Below, in pieces: positions 7,406-14,677 of a DNA stretch of 40,603 bases. The notes beneath the pieces were generated by a model, which searched no databases, was not told where the DNA came from, and worked only from the letters and a program-made list of their open reading frames with translations. This DNA is from Fibrobacterales bacterium Fibro_02 (GTDB lineage Bacteria; Fibrobacterota; Fibrobacteria; Fibrobacterales; Fibrobacteraceae). Location: NCBI GenBank assembly GCA_001603905.1, contig LVAE01000026.1, positions 1-40,603 on the forward strand. Reading direction: 5' to 3'. The first letter of the stretch is position 1; every line of letters starts with the position of its first letter. The translations under genes were made by a program, and so were the position numbers.

Positions 7406-8337
7406 CAGCGCCTCCCTCGCATAAACACGACCGACGGATCAAGGTCGGCAATTTCACGCGGCGCATAAAGGACGCGGTCCTTTGTCAACTGGACCAGCGG
7501 AGACTTTTCGTCGAGCCAGTTGCCAAAGATGATCGCACGCCTCTTGCAGGCGTCCGAGCATGCGGTGGTCACACCGCGACCGCGCCATTCCGTGGCGTTT
7601 TCCGCGGCATTCTTCACCGACACATTCCCAGCTGCAGCAACCGCAACCGAAAGCTGCGTCTTGAACTTAAGCCGATCATTCTGCAGACGGTGCAGGCAGA
7701 GGCTGCATTTTTCCATGACGCCCTTGTCACGCAGCGGAACTTCCTTGTTGAACTTGCGGGCAAGTCCGAGTTTCTGGGCATCGTTAAAATTGAACTTGCG
7801 GGCCTGCACGGGGCAATTCGCCCCACAGAAGCGGCTACCTGCACAGCGCTTATACACCATCGCCGAAAGTCCATCGGGCGTATGGTTTGCCGCCCCCGTC
7901 GGGCACACGCGTTCGCAAGGAGCCTTACCGCAATGGGCGCACATAAACGGCGCACCGCTACGCATATCGACCCAGTGCATAAAGCGACCGCGGGCCGCAT
8001 CGTCTTCGGGCACCAGCGGCACGTTATTTTCCTTGTTGCAAGCAAGAATACATTCGCCGCAACCATCGCAAAGGTCCAGGTCTATCGCCATCCCGAAACG
8101 GTTCAACGGAGAGGCTCCCGGAATACTCAATGGACCAGGACGCGAGACCTTCACCAAATCCAGTTGCTTTTTCGCCTGCGAAACCGCAAGCTTTACCTCG
8201 TCCTCGAATTGCTTAAGCGTCGGGCCATCGCCCAACCTCGCCACCTCGTCGAGCGGCAACTTGCGGCAGCCATACAGCAGTCCCATCACCGCCACCAGCG
8301 AGCAACTCTTGATGAATTCGCGACGATCCATACCCAT
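7405..8337 (-). CDS. Tat-exported ferredoxin-like Fe-S subunit, ActB C-terminal domain type
   Basis: A 310-residue protein opening with a twin-arginine signal (DRREFIK) and a possible lipobox ending LYGC, so it is probably folded in the cytoplasm, exported and perhaps lipid-anchored. Four Cys groups follow: 90/93/96/100, 133/136/141/145, 165/171/175 and 211/214/260/264. In the third group the second Cys is Ser (RCAGSRFCGANCP), as in ActB of alternative complex III (CxGTRYCxxNCP), where this site holds a [3Fe-4S] cluster. RGRFMHWVDM also matches ActB. The large molybdopterin-like domain that precedes this region in ActB is absent. SD AAGG lies 6 bases before the ATG. Likely passes electrons between the NrfD subunit and the hemes. 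Confidence 0.88.
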   Translation of the reverse strand: MGMDRREFIKSCSLVAVMGLLYGCRKLPLDEVARLGDGPTLKQFEDEVKLAVSQAKKQLDLVKVSRPGPLSIPGASPLNRFGMAIDLDLCDGCGECILACNKENNVPLVPEDDAARGRFMHWVDMRSGAPFMCAHCGKAPCERVCPTGAANHTPDGLSAMVYKRCAGSRFCGANCPVQARKFNFNDAQKLGLARKFNKEVPLRDKGVMEKCSLCLHRLQNDRLKFKTQLSVAVAAAGNVSVKNAAENATEWRGRGVTTACSDACKRRAIIFGNWLDEKSPLVQLTKDRVLYAPREIADLDPSVVFMRGRR

Positions 8338-8353
8338 AAGATACCTTCACGCC

Positions 8354-8911
8354 TCAACGGTGGCAAGCGGCACAATAAGTCGCCGCCGGTTTAAAGCCAC
8401 GCTCCTTGAAGGTTTCCCCTCGATGGCACCGAATACACGACTGCATATCGAACTTTTCGCCGCCATAACGGTTCTGCCGGAACCCCGTTCCATGGCAATC
8501 TGCACAAGCGACTCCCGCCGCCGCGTGAACCCCATGATGGAACACGACATGGTCAGGCAAGTGACGCTTATGCGACCAGGGCTTTTCAGACAGGTCCACC
8601 TGCATTTCTTCTTCCGCAAGCTTGTCGTTCATCGGGAGCCGGTGGCAATCCATACAGTCCGCCATCGAAGGCATATACGCATTCGCCGAGGCACGTGCCC
8701 CCGTATGGCAGGCGGAACAGTCCAGGCCAATCGAATCACCGTGAATGGCGTGGTCAAAAGGAATCGAGGACATTCCCCGTTCAGGAACTGCAGGTTCTTC
8801 CAGCAGAAAATCAGCGAGGAACATCGAGAACACAACAACGAAAAGGACGACCACCCAACAGAACAGTCCTCCCTTCAAAAGCCCAGGCATTTTAATGCCC
8901 GAAAACCTCAT
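8354..8911 (-). CDS. Membrane-anchored pentaheme cytochrome c, ActA-like
   Basis: A 185-residue protein with one N-terminal membrane helix (about 15-36) and a periplasmic part holding five CxxCH heme sites at residues 65-69, 86-90, 136-140, 159-163 and 180-184. Extra His residues (FDHAIH, HKRH, FHHGVH) are likely distal ligands, as in class III and ActA-type cytochromes. Size, single anchor and five hemes equal ActA of alternative complex III. QrcA of sulfate reducers is similar but has six hemes. It is followed by the Fe-S subunit after 16 bases, the ActA-ActB order. It needs a cytochrome c maturation system, which is not in the window. Confidence 0.9.
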   Translation of the reverse strand: MRFSGIKMPGLLKGGLFCWVVVLFVVVFSMFLADFLLEEPAVPERGMSSIPFDHAIHGDSIGLDCSACHTGARASANAYMPSMADCMDCHRLPMNDKLAEEEMQVDLSEKPWSHKRHLPDHVVFHHGVHAAAGVACADCHGTGFRQNRYGGEKFDMQSCIRCHRGETFKERGFKPAATYCAACHR

Positions 8912-8943
8912 ATAGGCGAAAACAGAATACCTTTAAAAGGTGA

Positions 8944-9279
8944 CTAGAGCAGTCCCTTCTTGGCGGAACGCATCAGGTTCTTGATCTGCTTGTTGTTCAG
9001 CTTGGGAACCTCGGCATCCTTCTGTGCGCGAGACTTCGGAGCACAGTCTTCACAAAGGTGCTTCGTCACCGTTCCGAAACTTGCGGCGCCGTTGCTCACG
9101 GACGTTTCCTTGAAGCGGTAAGAACGAAGCAGGGCTTCCTTCTTGCACTTGTCGCAAATGCCCATCTTGGGAGCGGCTGCTTCGTGCGAGCGTTCCTTCT
9201 TGGGAGCATCGCTGGTTTCTTCCCAGGCCTTGCTCTGGGCGGCAATCTTACGTGCAAAATGATCGTCTGTCAAGCTCAT
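8944..9279 (-). CDS. Small CxxC zinc-ribbon-like protein
   Basis: A 111-residue soluble basic protein. Two cysteine pairs, CDKC (42-45) and CEDC (76-79), are spaced as in a treble-clef or zinc-ribbon fold. The rest is charged and probably disordered, and a Lys-rich end (KNLMRSAKKGLL) could bind nucleic acid. SD AAGGAAGGG precedes the ATG. It sits 32 bases before the pentaheme cytochrome and 16 bases after the SGNH-like gene, all on one strand, so cotranscription is likely. I do not recognise the family. It could be a metal-binding regulator or an unrelated housekeeping factor. Confidence 0.7.
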   Translation of the reverse strand: MSLTDDHFARKIAAQSKAWEETSDAPKKERSHEAAAPKMGICDKCKKEALLRSYRFKETSVSNGAASFGTVTKHLCEDCAPKSRAQKDAEVPKLNNKQIKNLMRSAKKGLL

Positions 9280-9295
9280 ATTAACCCTTCCTTTT

Positions 9296-9880
9296 TTATT
9301 TCAACTCTATCTTTATAAAATCATACAGGAACAGCGAGAGGAACGTGTTGCAGATCGATGTCGGCAAGCCCTCGTCGGTATACAGGCTTCGGCCAAACTT
9401 TCCCCGTTGCAGCTGCTTATCCTTGAAATCCGCCACGTAGGCGGCATAATCCATAATCCGAACACGCTTGTCATCCTTGGCGGCAAGTCCCCGAATCAAA
9501 TCGTTCAGGGCGACCACCTGCGAAGGGGCCTGCGGAAACATGTCCTCAGGAATCGTCAGGAAATGAACCGTCGCAATCGTCTTGTTCAGGATTTCGTGGG
9601 CAAGAGCCTGGTACAGGGTAAAGACCCCGTTGTAATCGGTTCCGCCACGCTTAAGTTCCTTGAGTCCAAGTCCAATGATAATCCGCCCCGCCTTCTTGCC
9701 GATAATGTCAGCCGAGGCTCGGTCCAAAAGCTGACGCAAGCTCTGGGGCGCGGGCGCGTTGATCGAAAACTGTACAGGTCTGTTGGCATCACGACAAAGG
9801 AGGATTTCAGCAAAGCGGTTGGCAGCCTCGCCCTGTTCTCCGAGAAGTTCGTCGCCGATAATCAGAATCCTGTTTTCCAT
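9296..9880 (-). CDS. SGNH/GDSL-like protein lacking the catalytic serine
   Basis: A 194-residue soluble protein. RILIIGDELLGEQGEAANRFAEIL resembles block I of SGNH hydrolases in position and context, but the nucleophile Ser is Glu (GDEL for GDSL). Block III (RIIIGLGLKEL) lacks the usual Asn, and the C-terminal catalytic Asp-x-x-His is only partly suggested by YTDEGLPT. The middle region (VFTLYQALAHEI ... IATVHFLTIPED) has the alternating strand/helix pattern of that fold. If the fold is right it is probably non-catalytic or uses different residues. It lies between the TusA-domain gene (12-base gap) and the CxxC gene (16 bases). SD GAGGT. Fold assignment is inference. Confidence 0.6.
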   Translation of the reverse strand: MENRILIIGDELLGEQGEAANRFAEILLCRDANRPVQFSINAPAPQSLRQLLDRASADIIGKKAGRIIIGLGLKELKRGGTDYNGVFTLYQALAHEILNKTIATVHFLTIPEDMFPQAPSQVVALNDLIRGLAAKDDKRVRIMDYAAYVADFKDKQLQRGKFGRSLYTDEGLPTSICNTFLSLFLYDFIKIELK

Positions 9881-9892
9881 TACCTCTATAAT

Positions 9893-10417
9893 CTACACTC
9901 TTGAAGAGCGTTTGACCACTGAAAGTAACCAAAAATCCTCTTTTTTTTGCCTGTTTTTGACAATATGGCCATCCGCGACCAAGGCGCCAGGCACATTTTC
10001 TATGGGGGAACCGTCATCCAGATAAATGTCGAGGGACGCCCCTTCCGGAAGCCCCGCCATCACCAAGCGACTTCGCATCGCATTATTCGGACAAACTACT
10101 CCACGCAAGTCCAGAAGCTTCGGAAAATCACCCTTCAAGGCCTCCGGCAAAGGCAAAACCTTCGTTTTTTCGCAAAAATCGGCAATTTCGGGGGCAAACC
10201 TCGCAGGCGAGTCCAACCATTTTCCAAGAGGATATTCAGGCATATCGGTCGCAAGGACACGCGCAAGGGCCTCTTCCGGGGCATATGCAACCAAATTTTC
10301 GCGACGGAACCATTCCGCACAGGCGTACGAAACCAGCTTCCGAAGCGCCACCTCGAACCCAGGATTTCCCTTTTGGGCGTCAATCCACTTTTCGAGGGGG
10401 CTTTTATCCATATCCAT
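9893..10417 (-). CDS. TusA-family domain protein with N-terminal helical extension
   Basis: A 174-residue cytoplasmic protein. Residues 100-170 match the TusA/SirA (UPF0033) fold: LLDLRGVVCPNN with the conserved Cys-Pro at 109-110, then a DD-ENVP segment and a W.LSVVK end. TusA proteins carry persulfide sulfur on that Cys for thiolation or sulfur oxidation/reduction. The first 95 residues are helical and unrecognised; free TusA is about 80 residues, so this is a fusion. It is the first gene of the operon that continues into the cytochrome complex, which hints at a sulfur link. A TATAGACT box ends right at the ATG, so the leader may be absent. Confidence 0.75.
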   Translation of the reverse strand: MDMDKSPLEKWIDAQKGNPGFEVALRKLVSYACAEWFRRENLVAYAPEEALARVLATDMPEYPLGKWLDSPARFAPEIADFCEKTKVLPLPEALKGDFPKLLDLRGVVCPNNAMRSRLVMAGLPEGASLDIYLDDGSPIENVPGALVADGHIVKNRQKKEDFWLLSVVKRSSRV

Positions 10418-10493
10418 AGTCTATAACCGATTTTATTTGATAATTTTTTGTGAAAACTCAGTTAACAATGTAGCAAACTTCACCTTGGGTTTC

Positions 10494-10501
10494 TATATTT
10501 G
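10494..10501 (+). promoter_or_regulatory. Probable -10 box (TATATTTG) of the GT2 gene
   Basis: TATATTTG lies 51 bases before the GT2 start, in an AT-rich gap after the divergent TusA gene. It matches the Bacteroidetes-type TAnnTTTG element and similar boxes before other genes here. No convincing -35 is seen at the right distance. Confidence 0.4.
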
Positions 10502-10552
10502 GCCGCAAGTTCCGAATGGGACATTGGGTTTTAAAATAGGTTATACGGTTTT

Positions 10553-12112
10553 ATGGCAATCAGTACAATCCTACTCGACATTATGTTCGTCGTCTACGTC
10601 ATCGCAGGCATCGGACTGGTCATTTACGGTTTCAGCTGTTACTATAGCATCTATCTCTTCCTGAAGAATAGCCGCACCACGCGACTTTCCGACCGCAAAA
10701 AGATTCTGCAGTTCTATCGTGAACACTCCATGGCGGATCTCCCCCAGGTCACCACACAACTCCCCGTCTTTAACGAAGCAAACTGCGTCGAGCGCCTGCT
10801 CGAAGCCGTGTGCGCCATCGACTACCCCAAGGACAAGCACGAAATTCAGGTGCTGGACGACTCCACCGACGAATGCTACGAAGTCGCCAAGAAGAAAGTC
10901 GCCGAACTCGCCGCCAAGGGTTACGACATCAAGTTGATCCACCGCACCAACCGCTCCGAATTCAAGGCTGGCGCCCTTAAAGAAGCAATGAAAGTGGCCA
11001 AGGGCGAATTCCTCGCGATTTTCGACGCCGACTTCGTGCCCGAGAAGGACTTCCTACTCAAGACGATTCCCTACTTGGTGATGGACGAAAAAATTGGCCT
11101 GGTCCAGGGCCGCTGGGGCCACCTGAACCGCACCGAATCCGGTCTTACTCTCGCTCAGTCTATCGGTATCGACGGCCACTTCGTGGTGGAACAGTCGGCA
11201 CGCAGCTGGGGTAAGCTCTTCATGAACTTCAACGGTACCGCCGGCGTGTGGCGCAAGCAGGCCATCTACGGCGGTGGCGGCTGGGAAGGCGACACCCTGA
11301 CCGAAGACATGGACCTTTCTTACCGCAGCCAGCTCGCTGGTTGGAAGATGAAGTTCGTGTTCGACGTGATCGTTCCGGCCGAACTCCCCAACGACATCAA
11401 CGCCTTCAAGGCACAGCAGTTCCGCTGGGCAAAGGGTTCTATCCAGACCGCTATCAAGATTTTGCCGCGCGTGCTCAAGGCCAAGGTTCCTCTCCGCGTA
11501 AAGATTGGCGCAATCCTCCACACGACGCACTACTCCATTCACCCCTGCATGTTGTTTACCGCCCTCTGTGCTTGGCCATTGCTCGCCTTCTTTGAACCGG
11601 TCGCGCACCTGCCGACCTGGGCCTACACCGTCGGTTTCAGCTTTATCTTCCTCGCCGCAATCGCACCTTCTGTTCTTTACTTTGTGGCACAGCGCTGCTC
11701 CGGCTACACCGGTTGGAAGATTCGCCTGCTCAGCCTCCCGATCCTCATGGCTCTCGGTGTCGGCATTGCAGTGAGCAACTCCCGCGCCGTGTTCTCTGCC
11801 GTGATCGGTGCCAAGGGCAGCTTTGTCCGCACCCCGAAGAGCGGCGGCTCCAAGAAGAAGGCCAAGAGCCACTACGCCCAGAAGTTCCCATGGATGGCCA
11901 TGCTCGAGCTTCTCGTCGGAGTCTACTGCATCTTCGGTCTCCTGGAATACATCGGTGCGCAGAAGTTCATTATCGGACCGTTCCTCGCCCTTTACTCCGT
12001 TGGCTTCCTCTCGGTGAGCGTGCTGAGCTTCATGCACTACATCGGCAACCTCATCGAAATGCACAAGGCCCGCGCCGCAGAAAAAGCTGCTGAAAAGAAG
12101 GCTAACGCCTAA
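10553..12112 (+). CDS. Processive family-2 glycosyltransferase (cellulose/mannan synthase-like)
   Basis: A 519-residue inner-membrane enzyme. A membrane segment (about 8-36) precedes a cytoplasmic GT-A domain with PVFNEANCVERLLEA, LDDSTDE, the metal-binding DAD at 158-160, the catalytic TED at 250-252 and QQFRW (QxxRW) at 288-292, the signature of processive beta-glycosyltransferases. Several C-terminal helices (about 320-425 and 445-500) would form the translocation pore. Between helices a Lys-rich loop (GGSKKKAKSHYAQKF) is notable. Closest recognisable types are CslA/mannan-synthase-like and ceramide-glucosyltransferase-like GT2 enzymes; no PilZ domain or BcsB partner is present. Substrate cannot be told from sequence. 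It is a single-gene unit with its own promoter box and terminator. Confidence 0.88.
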   Translation: MAISTILLDIMFVVYVIAGIGLVIYGFSCYYSIYLFLKNSRTTRLSDRKKILQFYREHSMADLPQVTTQLPVFNEANCVERLLEAVCAIDYPKDKHEIQVLDDSTDECYEVAKKKVAELAAKGYDIKLIHRTNRSEFKAGALKEAMKVAKGEFLAIFDADFVPEKDFLLKTIPYLVMDEKIGLVQGRWGHLNRTESGLTLAQSIGIDGHFVVEQSARSWGKLFMNFNGTAGVWRKQAIYGGGGWEGDTLTEDMDLSYRSQLAGWKMKFVFDVIVPAELPNDINAFKAQQFRWAKGSIQTAIKILPRVLKAKVPLRVKIGAILHTTHYSIHPCMLFTALCAWPLLAFFEPVAHLPTWAYTVGFSFIFLAAIAPSVLYFVAQRCSGYTGWKIRLLSLPILMALGVGIAVSNSRAVFSAVIGAKGSFVRTPKSGGSKKKAKSHYAQKFPWMAMLELLVGVYCIFGLLEYIGAQKFIIGPFLALYSVGFLSVSVLSFMHYIGNLIEMHKARAAEKAAEKKANA

Positions 12113-12305
12113 GGCAAGGCCCCGATTCATACGGATTTATCCGCCGCAGTTCCTCGAGAATTGCGGCGGTTTCTTTTTGGTAGCCACCGTAAAGGTGCAG
12201 GTAGAGTCTGTAGTAGCCCGAATAGACACCAAGCGCTCCAATCGAAACAACAGAAGCCGCCACGACGGCCACCAGGAGTTCGGCCAGCGTAAAACCGCAG
12301 TTCAT
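12102..12305 (-). CDS. Pseudopilin-like protein, short
   Basis: A 67-residue type IV prepilin-like protein. ATG 12305 gives a very short leader, then Cys-Gly and FTLAELLVAVVAASVVSIGA, the prepilin peptidase site with Phe+1 and Glu+5 and the hydrophobic N-terminal helix. The mature part is only about 60 residues, so there is no full pilin head; it may be a minor pseudopilin or a truncated one. The open frame extends upstream to 12419 but no better start is seen. The gene ends 11 bases inside the convergent glycosyltransferase gene, and that gene's terminator hairpin lies within it. Confidence 0.7.
   Translation of the reverse strand: MNCGFTLAELLVAVVAASVVSIGALGVYSGYYRLYLHLYGGYQKETAAILEELRRINPYESGPCLRR
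12141..12178 (+). terminator. Intrinsic terminator of the GT2 gene
   Basis: Stem CCGCCGCA/TGCGGCGG extended by TTC/GAA, followed by TTTCTTTTT, 28 bases after the glycosyltransferase stop. It lies inside the coding sequence of the opposing pseudopilin gene. Confidence 0.85.
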
Positions 12306-12334
12306 CCGATTTTTCGCAGGGTACAGCGGATTTT

Positions 12335-12676
12335 TTATGGGTTCTGGCGGATTTTTTTGCACCGGACAAGCCTCCGTAGTTTGACCTCGGGCAACGACAC
12401 CGAAGCCGCCTCGACCCACGCTAGCAGTTTCGCCCCGGGGACCGCATTTAGGACAACATTCTCTTCGTTACGAACAAAAGAGGAATCCTTGCACCAGGGC
12501 GGGTTTCGGACAAGTTCTTCTATGGTTTCACTCACGGCAACCACGGATTTCGCCTTCGTCCGCTCCAAGGCCTGCAAGCGATTGAATCCATCCAGGAACC
12601 GTCCAAACACGAGTACCCCCGCCGAAAGGACGGCAAGGGCGACACAGACTTCCATCAAGGTAAAGCCGTTTTTCAT
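12335..12676 (-). CDS. Type IV pilin/pseudopilin-like minor subunit
   Basis: A 113-residue prepilin. I chose ATG 12676 because it overlaps the upstream stop (ATGA) like the other junctions in this cluster and gives the leader MKNG before FTLMEVCVALAVLSAGVLVF; an ATG four codons earlier is also in frame. The peptidase site, Phe+1 and Glu+5 are intact. The mature part has two Cys residues that could form a disulfide. Likely a minor pilin of the PilV/GspI or GspJ kind, judged from length and its place next to the GspK/PilX-like gene. The downstream pseudopilin starts about 30 bases after its stop. Confidence 0.82.
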   Translation of the reverse strand: MKNGFTLMEVCVALAVLSAGVLVFGRFLDGFNRLQALERTKAKSVVAVSETIEELVRNPPWCKDSSFVRNEENVVLNAVPGAKLLAWVEAASVSLPEVKLRRLVRCKKIRQNP

Positions 12677-13605
12677 TTCAAGTTCCATTCAAAGGGTTGC
12701 AACTGGCCCCAAACGAATGCGGGCACCAGCATCGAGTCAAGATCCGGTCTTTCACCACTTTCAAGCGACATTACGAACGAAGGATACCTACGCCGCACCT
12801 TTTTTACCCCGTTTGGGAACAGCACCTCATGAAGCGCCACGATAACACCTGAAAACTCAAAGCCCTGTGAAATTTCGATGCGGTCTTCGCTAAAAGCTTC
12901 TAGCCAACGCACCCGAGCATTTCCGCGCAGAGAAATCGGTCCCCGAGCATAAATCCGCAACGTATCGAAGCTCACGCTCCCCCGCACCTCTGCGGAGCCG
13001 TCTACCCTAAAGCGCGCCGACGAAGTTTCCCCGTCCAAATTCAGTGTCAAGTCGCCCTCCTGCACCCAAAGCGACATGGGCTGCATCCGCCCCAAAAAGC
13101 GACGGTTTCCCGACTTGACCTTCAAGGAGAGCGGAGGTTTCGCCATCGTGATTTCGCGAATCAGCTCCTGGCGAAATCCCTCGTAAATTTCACGACGACA
13201 CTCATAGGAATTCAACAGACTGCAGACGCTATCGCAGGGAACACCCGCCAAGACATGGACGGTCACCGCATCATCCGCTCGAAACGGCATAGTTGCCGAA
13301 GGTAAAGCAGCCGACAAAGTCGCCCAGGGGCCAAGACGTCCCCGCTCTACTTTTGGAAGCGCCCTGTTCCATGGCAGATGCTCAAAGAAATCCGCAGGCA
13401 ATCCCGACAGGTTCGTAATCAGCGCCGATTCCGCATCATAAATCCGCTGCTGTTTCTGCAACTGCCGAAGTGCAACGCGCCGCACTCCACCCGGCATCTG
13501 CAAAAGAGACGTCAGCAGGAGTGTTACCGCCAAAAGAATCCCTAGAACCAGCGGCAAAACGGCCCCGCAACGATCCTTTGCAAAACAGAGCGTTCCCTTA
13601 TTCAT
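12673..13605 (-). CDS. PilX/GspK-like pilus-assembly protein with beta-helix-like C-terminal half
   Basis: A 310-residue protein from ATG 13605, which overlaps the upstream stop; the longer frame to 13713 is unlikely. It opens with a basic stretch, then CGAVLPLVLGILLAVTLLLT, a membrane helix like that of PilX/GspK proteins but without Glu+5, and the DAESAL motif common in PilX N-termini. The C-terminal half (about 215-290 of this start) repeats short strands of the kind 'ARFRVDGSAEVRGSVSFDTLRIYARG', resembling bactofilin or parallel beta-helix proteins. Two Cys near CDSVCSLLNSYEC may pair. Likely a periplasmic component of the pilus or secretion tip; the exact orthologue is uncertain. Confidence 0.72.
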   Translation of the reverse strand: MNKGTLCFAKDRCGAVLPLVLGILLAVTLLLTSLLQMPGGVRRVALRQLQKQQRIYDAESALITNLSGLPADFFEHLPWNRALPKVERGRLGPWATLSAALPSATMPFRADDAVTVHVLAGVPCDSVCSLLNSYECRREIYEGFRQELIREITMAKPPLSLKVKSGNRRFLGRMQPMSLWVQEGDLTLNLDGETSSARFRVDGSAEVRGSVSFDTLRIYARGPISLRGNARVRWLEAFSEDRIEISQGFEFSGVIVALHEVLFPNGVKKVRRRYPSFVMSLESGERPDLDSMLVPAFVWGQLQPFEWNLK

Positions 13606-14677
13606 CACCCACACCCCGAACCACAACCGAATCTCCACAGACAAGCCGCACTCCTGCACGGCCGATGCTTTCCACGGCAAAAACACCGAGAGAATCTCCC
13701 AGCGAAACGACACGAGATTCTGCCGCCACCGTAAACATCGCCAACTTTTCGCCGACCACCCCGTTCAGGCGGAAATCAGGCAACGAGCATTTTTTTCGCA
13801 CAACCGCCGATTCTTCGGCGAACAGTTTTTCGACATAGTCCTTTTCTACGGGTTCCGCCGATTCAAGCGTTTCGGGGGCAGGCAGGAGTTCCACCGGAGC
13901 GGCCTCTACGCAATCCTTGCACGACAAGGAATCCTTTTCGCGATACACCCATAACTCATACAAAAGCGCCAAGCATAAGAGCAACACCGTACCGAGCATT
14001 TTCCAGGGAACCTCCAAATGGGAGCTTCTGCGGACGCCTCGCAAATTCACCTCTTTCCAGAACGGATTCCGCGCGGACTTCTTAAAATTCCGCCTATCAA
14101 AACGGAACTGCAGCTCCATTTCCGCAAAATGGCCTATCCGCGAAAAAAACACATCCGTCTTCAGGAAACACCGAATGCGGCGCAAATAAGCCTCCAGCGA
14201 AGCGCTCTCTCCACCGACGCCGCGCTCCTCGGACCAATACACTAATCGTCCTTCGCAAAATACCAGCGAATAAAGGCCCCCTTCAACCAACGCATAGCAC
14301 CAGAAATTGCCACCATTGTCTTCTGTAGTCGCCTGCCGAACAGCCTCTTCCGCAACAGAATACAAAGCGATTTGCCGCGGCAAAAGACGTCCCCGATTCG
14401 GCAATAGTTGCAATACGCGCCCATGGCACAATCTGCAAGCCCGATCCGTCACCGAACTCGTAGCGACTAGGCATCGCGAAACTGTTTTATGCGACTCCTG
14501 AAACGAGACCAGCGGCAAAACGGCAAAGTTTCCCCCATTTGATTTCAAATGCCAACAGGTTTCAGGAAACTCCTTCGCAAAAGCAATTTCAGCATCCCTC
14601 GGCGAAAAATCGCCACCATATTCCGTCGGACAATCCCAAGTGAATATCTTTGCATCTATCGGATACGCCCGCGACAT
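13598..14677 (-). CDS. Bitopic assembly protein, PilP/GspC-like C-terminus with PilM/GspL-like position
   Basis: A 359-residue protein with one membrane helix at 226-245. The N-terminal cytoplasmic 225 residues have strand-rich segments suggesting a degenerate actin-like GspL/PilM domain, but I see no clear ATP-binding motif. After the helix come a Pro/Glu-rich linker (250-295) and a compact domain (300-359: FRLNGVVGEKLAMFTV ... VVSLGDSLGVFAVESIG) matching the PilP or GspC homology region that docks on the secretin N-domains. So one protein may do the job of two or more inner-membrane subunits. Both ends overlap neighbours (ATGA), giving the order secretin, this, PilX-like. The N-domain reading is inference. 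Confidence 0.65.
   Translation of the reverse strand: MSRAYPIDAKIFTWDCPTEYGGDFSPRDAEIAFAKEFPETCWHLKSNGGNFAVLPLVSFQESHKTVSRCLVATSSVTDRACRLCHGRVLQLLPNRGRLLPRQIALYSVAEEAVRQATTEDNGGNFWCYALVEGGLYSLVFCEGRLVYWSEERGVGGESASLEAYLRRIRCFLKTDVFFSRIGHFAEMELQFRFDRRNFKKSARNPFWKEVNLRGVRRSSHLEVPWKMLGTVLLLCLALLYELWVYREKDSLSCKDCVEAAPVELLPAPETLESAEPVEKDYVEKLFAEESAVVRKKCSLPDFRLNGVVGEKLAMFTVAAESRVVSLGDSLGVFAVESIGRAGVRLVCGDSVVVRGVGDE

Noticed and set aside
7300..8947. Long plus-strand frames opposite the Fe-S and cytochrome genes
   Set aside because: The minus-strand products have Cys clusters, CxxCH motifs, a Tat signal and overlapping starts; the plus-strand ones have none.
11054..12130. A 358-codon minus-strand frame opposite the GT2 gene
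   Set aside because: The GT2 gene has DAD, TED and QxxRW in the right places; the opposite product is low-complexity.
13606..13713. Longer N-terminus for the GspK/PilX-like protein
   Set aside because: The extra 36 residues lie within the previous gene's frame overlap and would bury the membrane helix start; ATG 13605 overlaps the upstream stop as elsewhere in the cluster.
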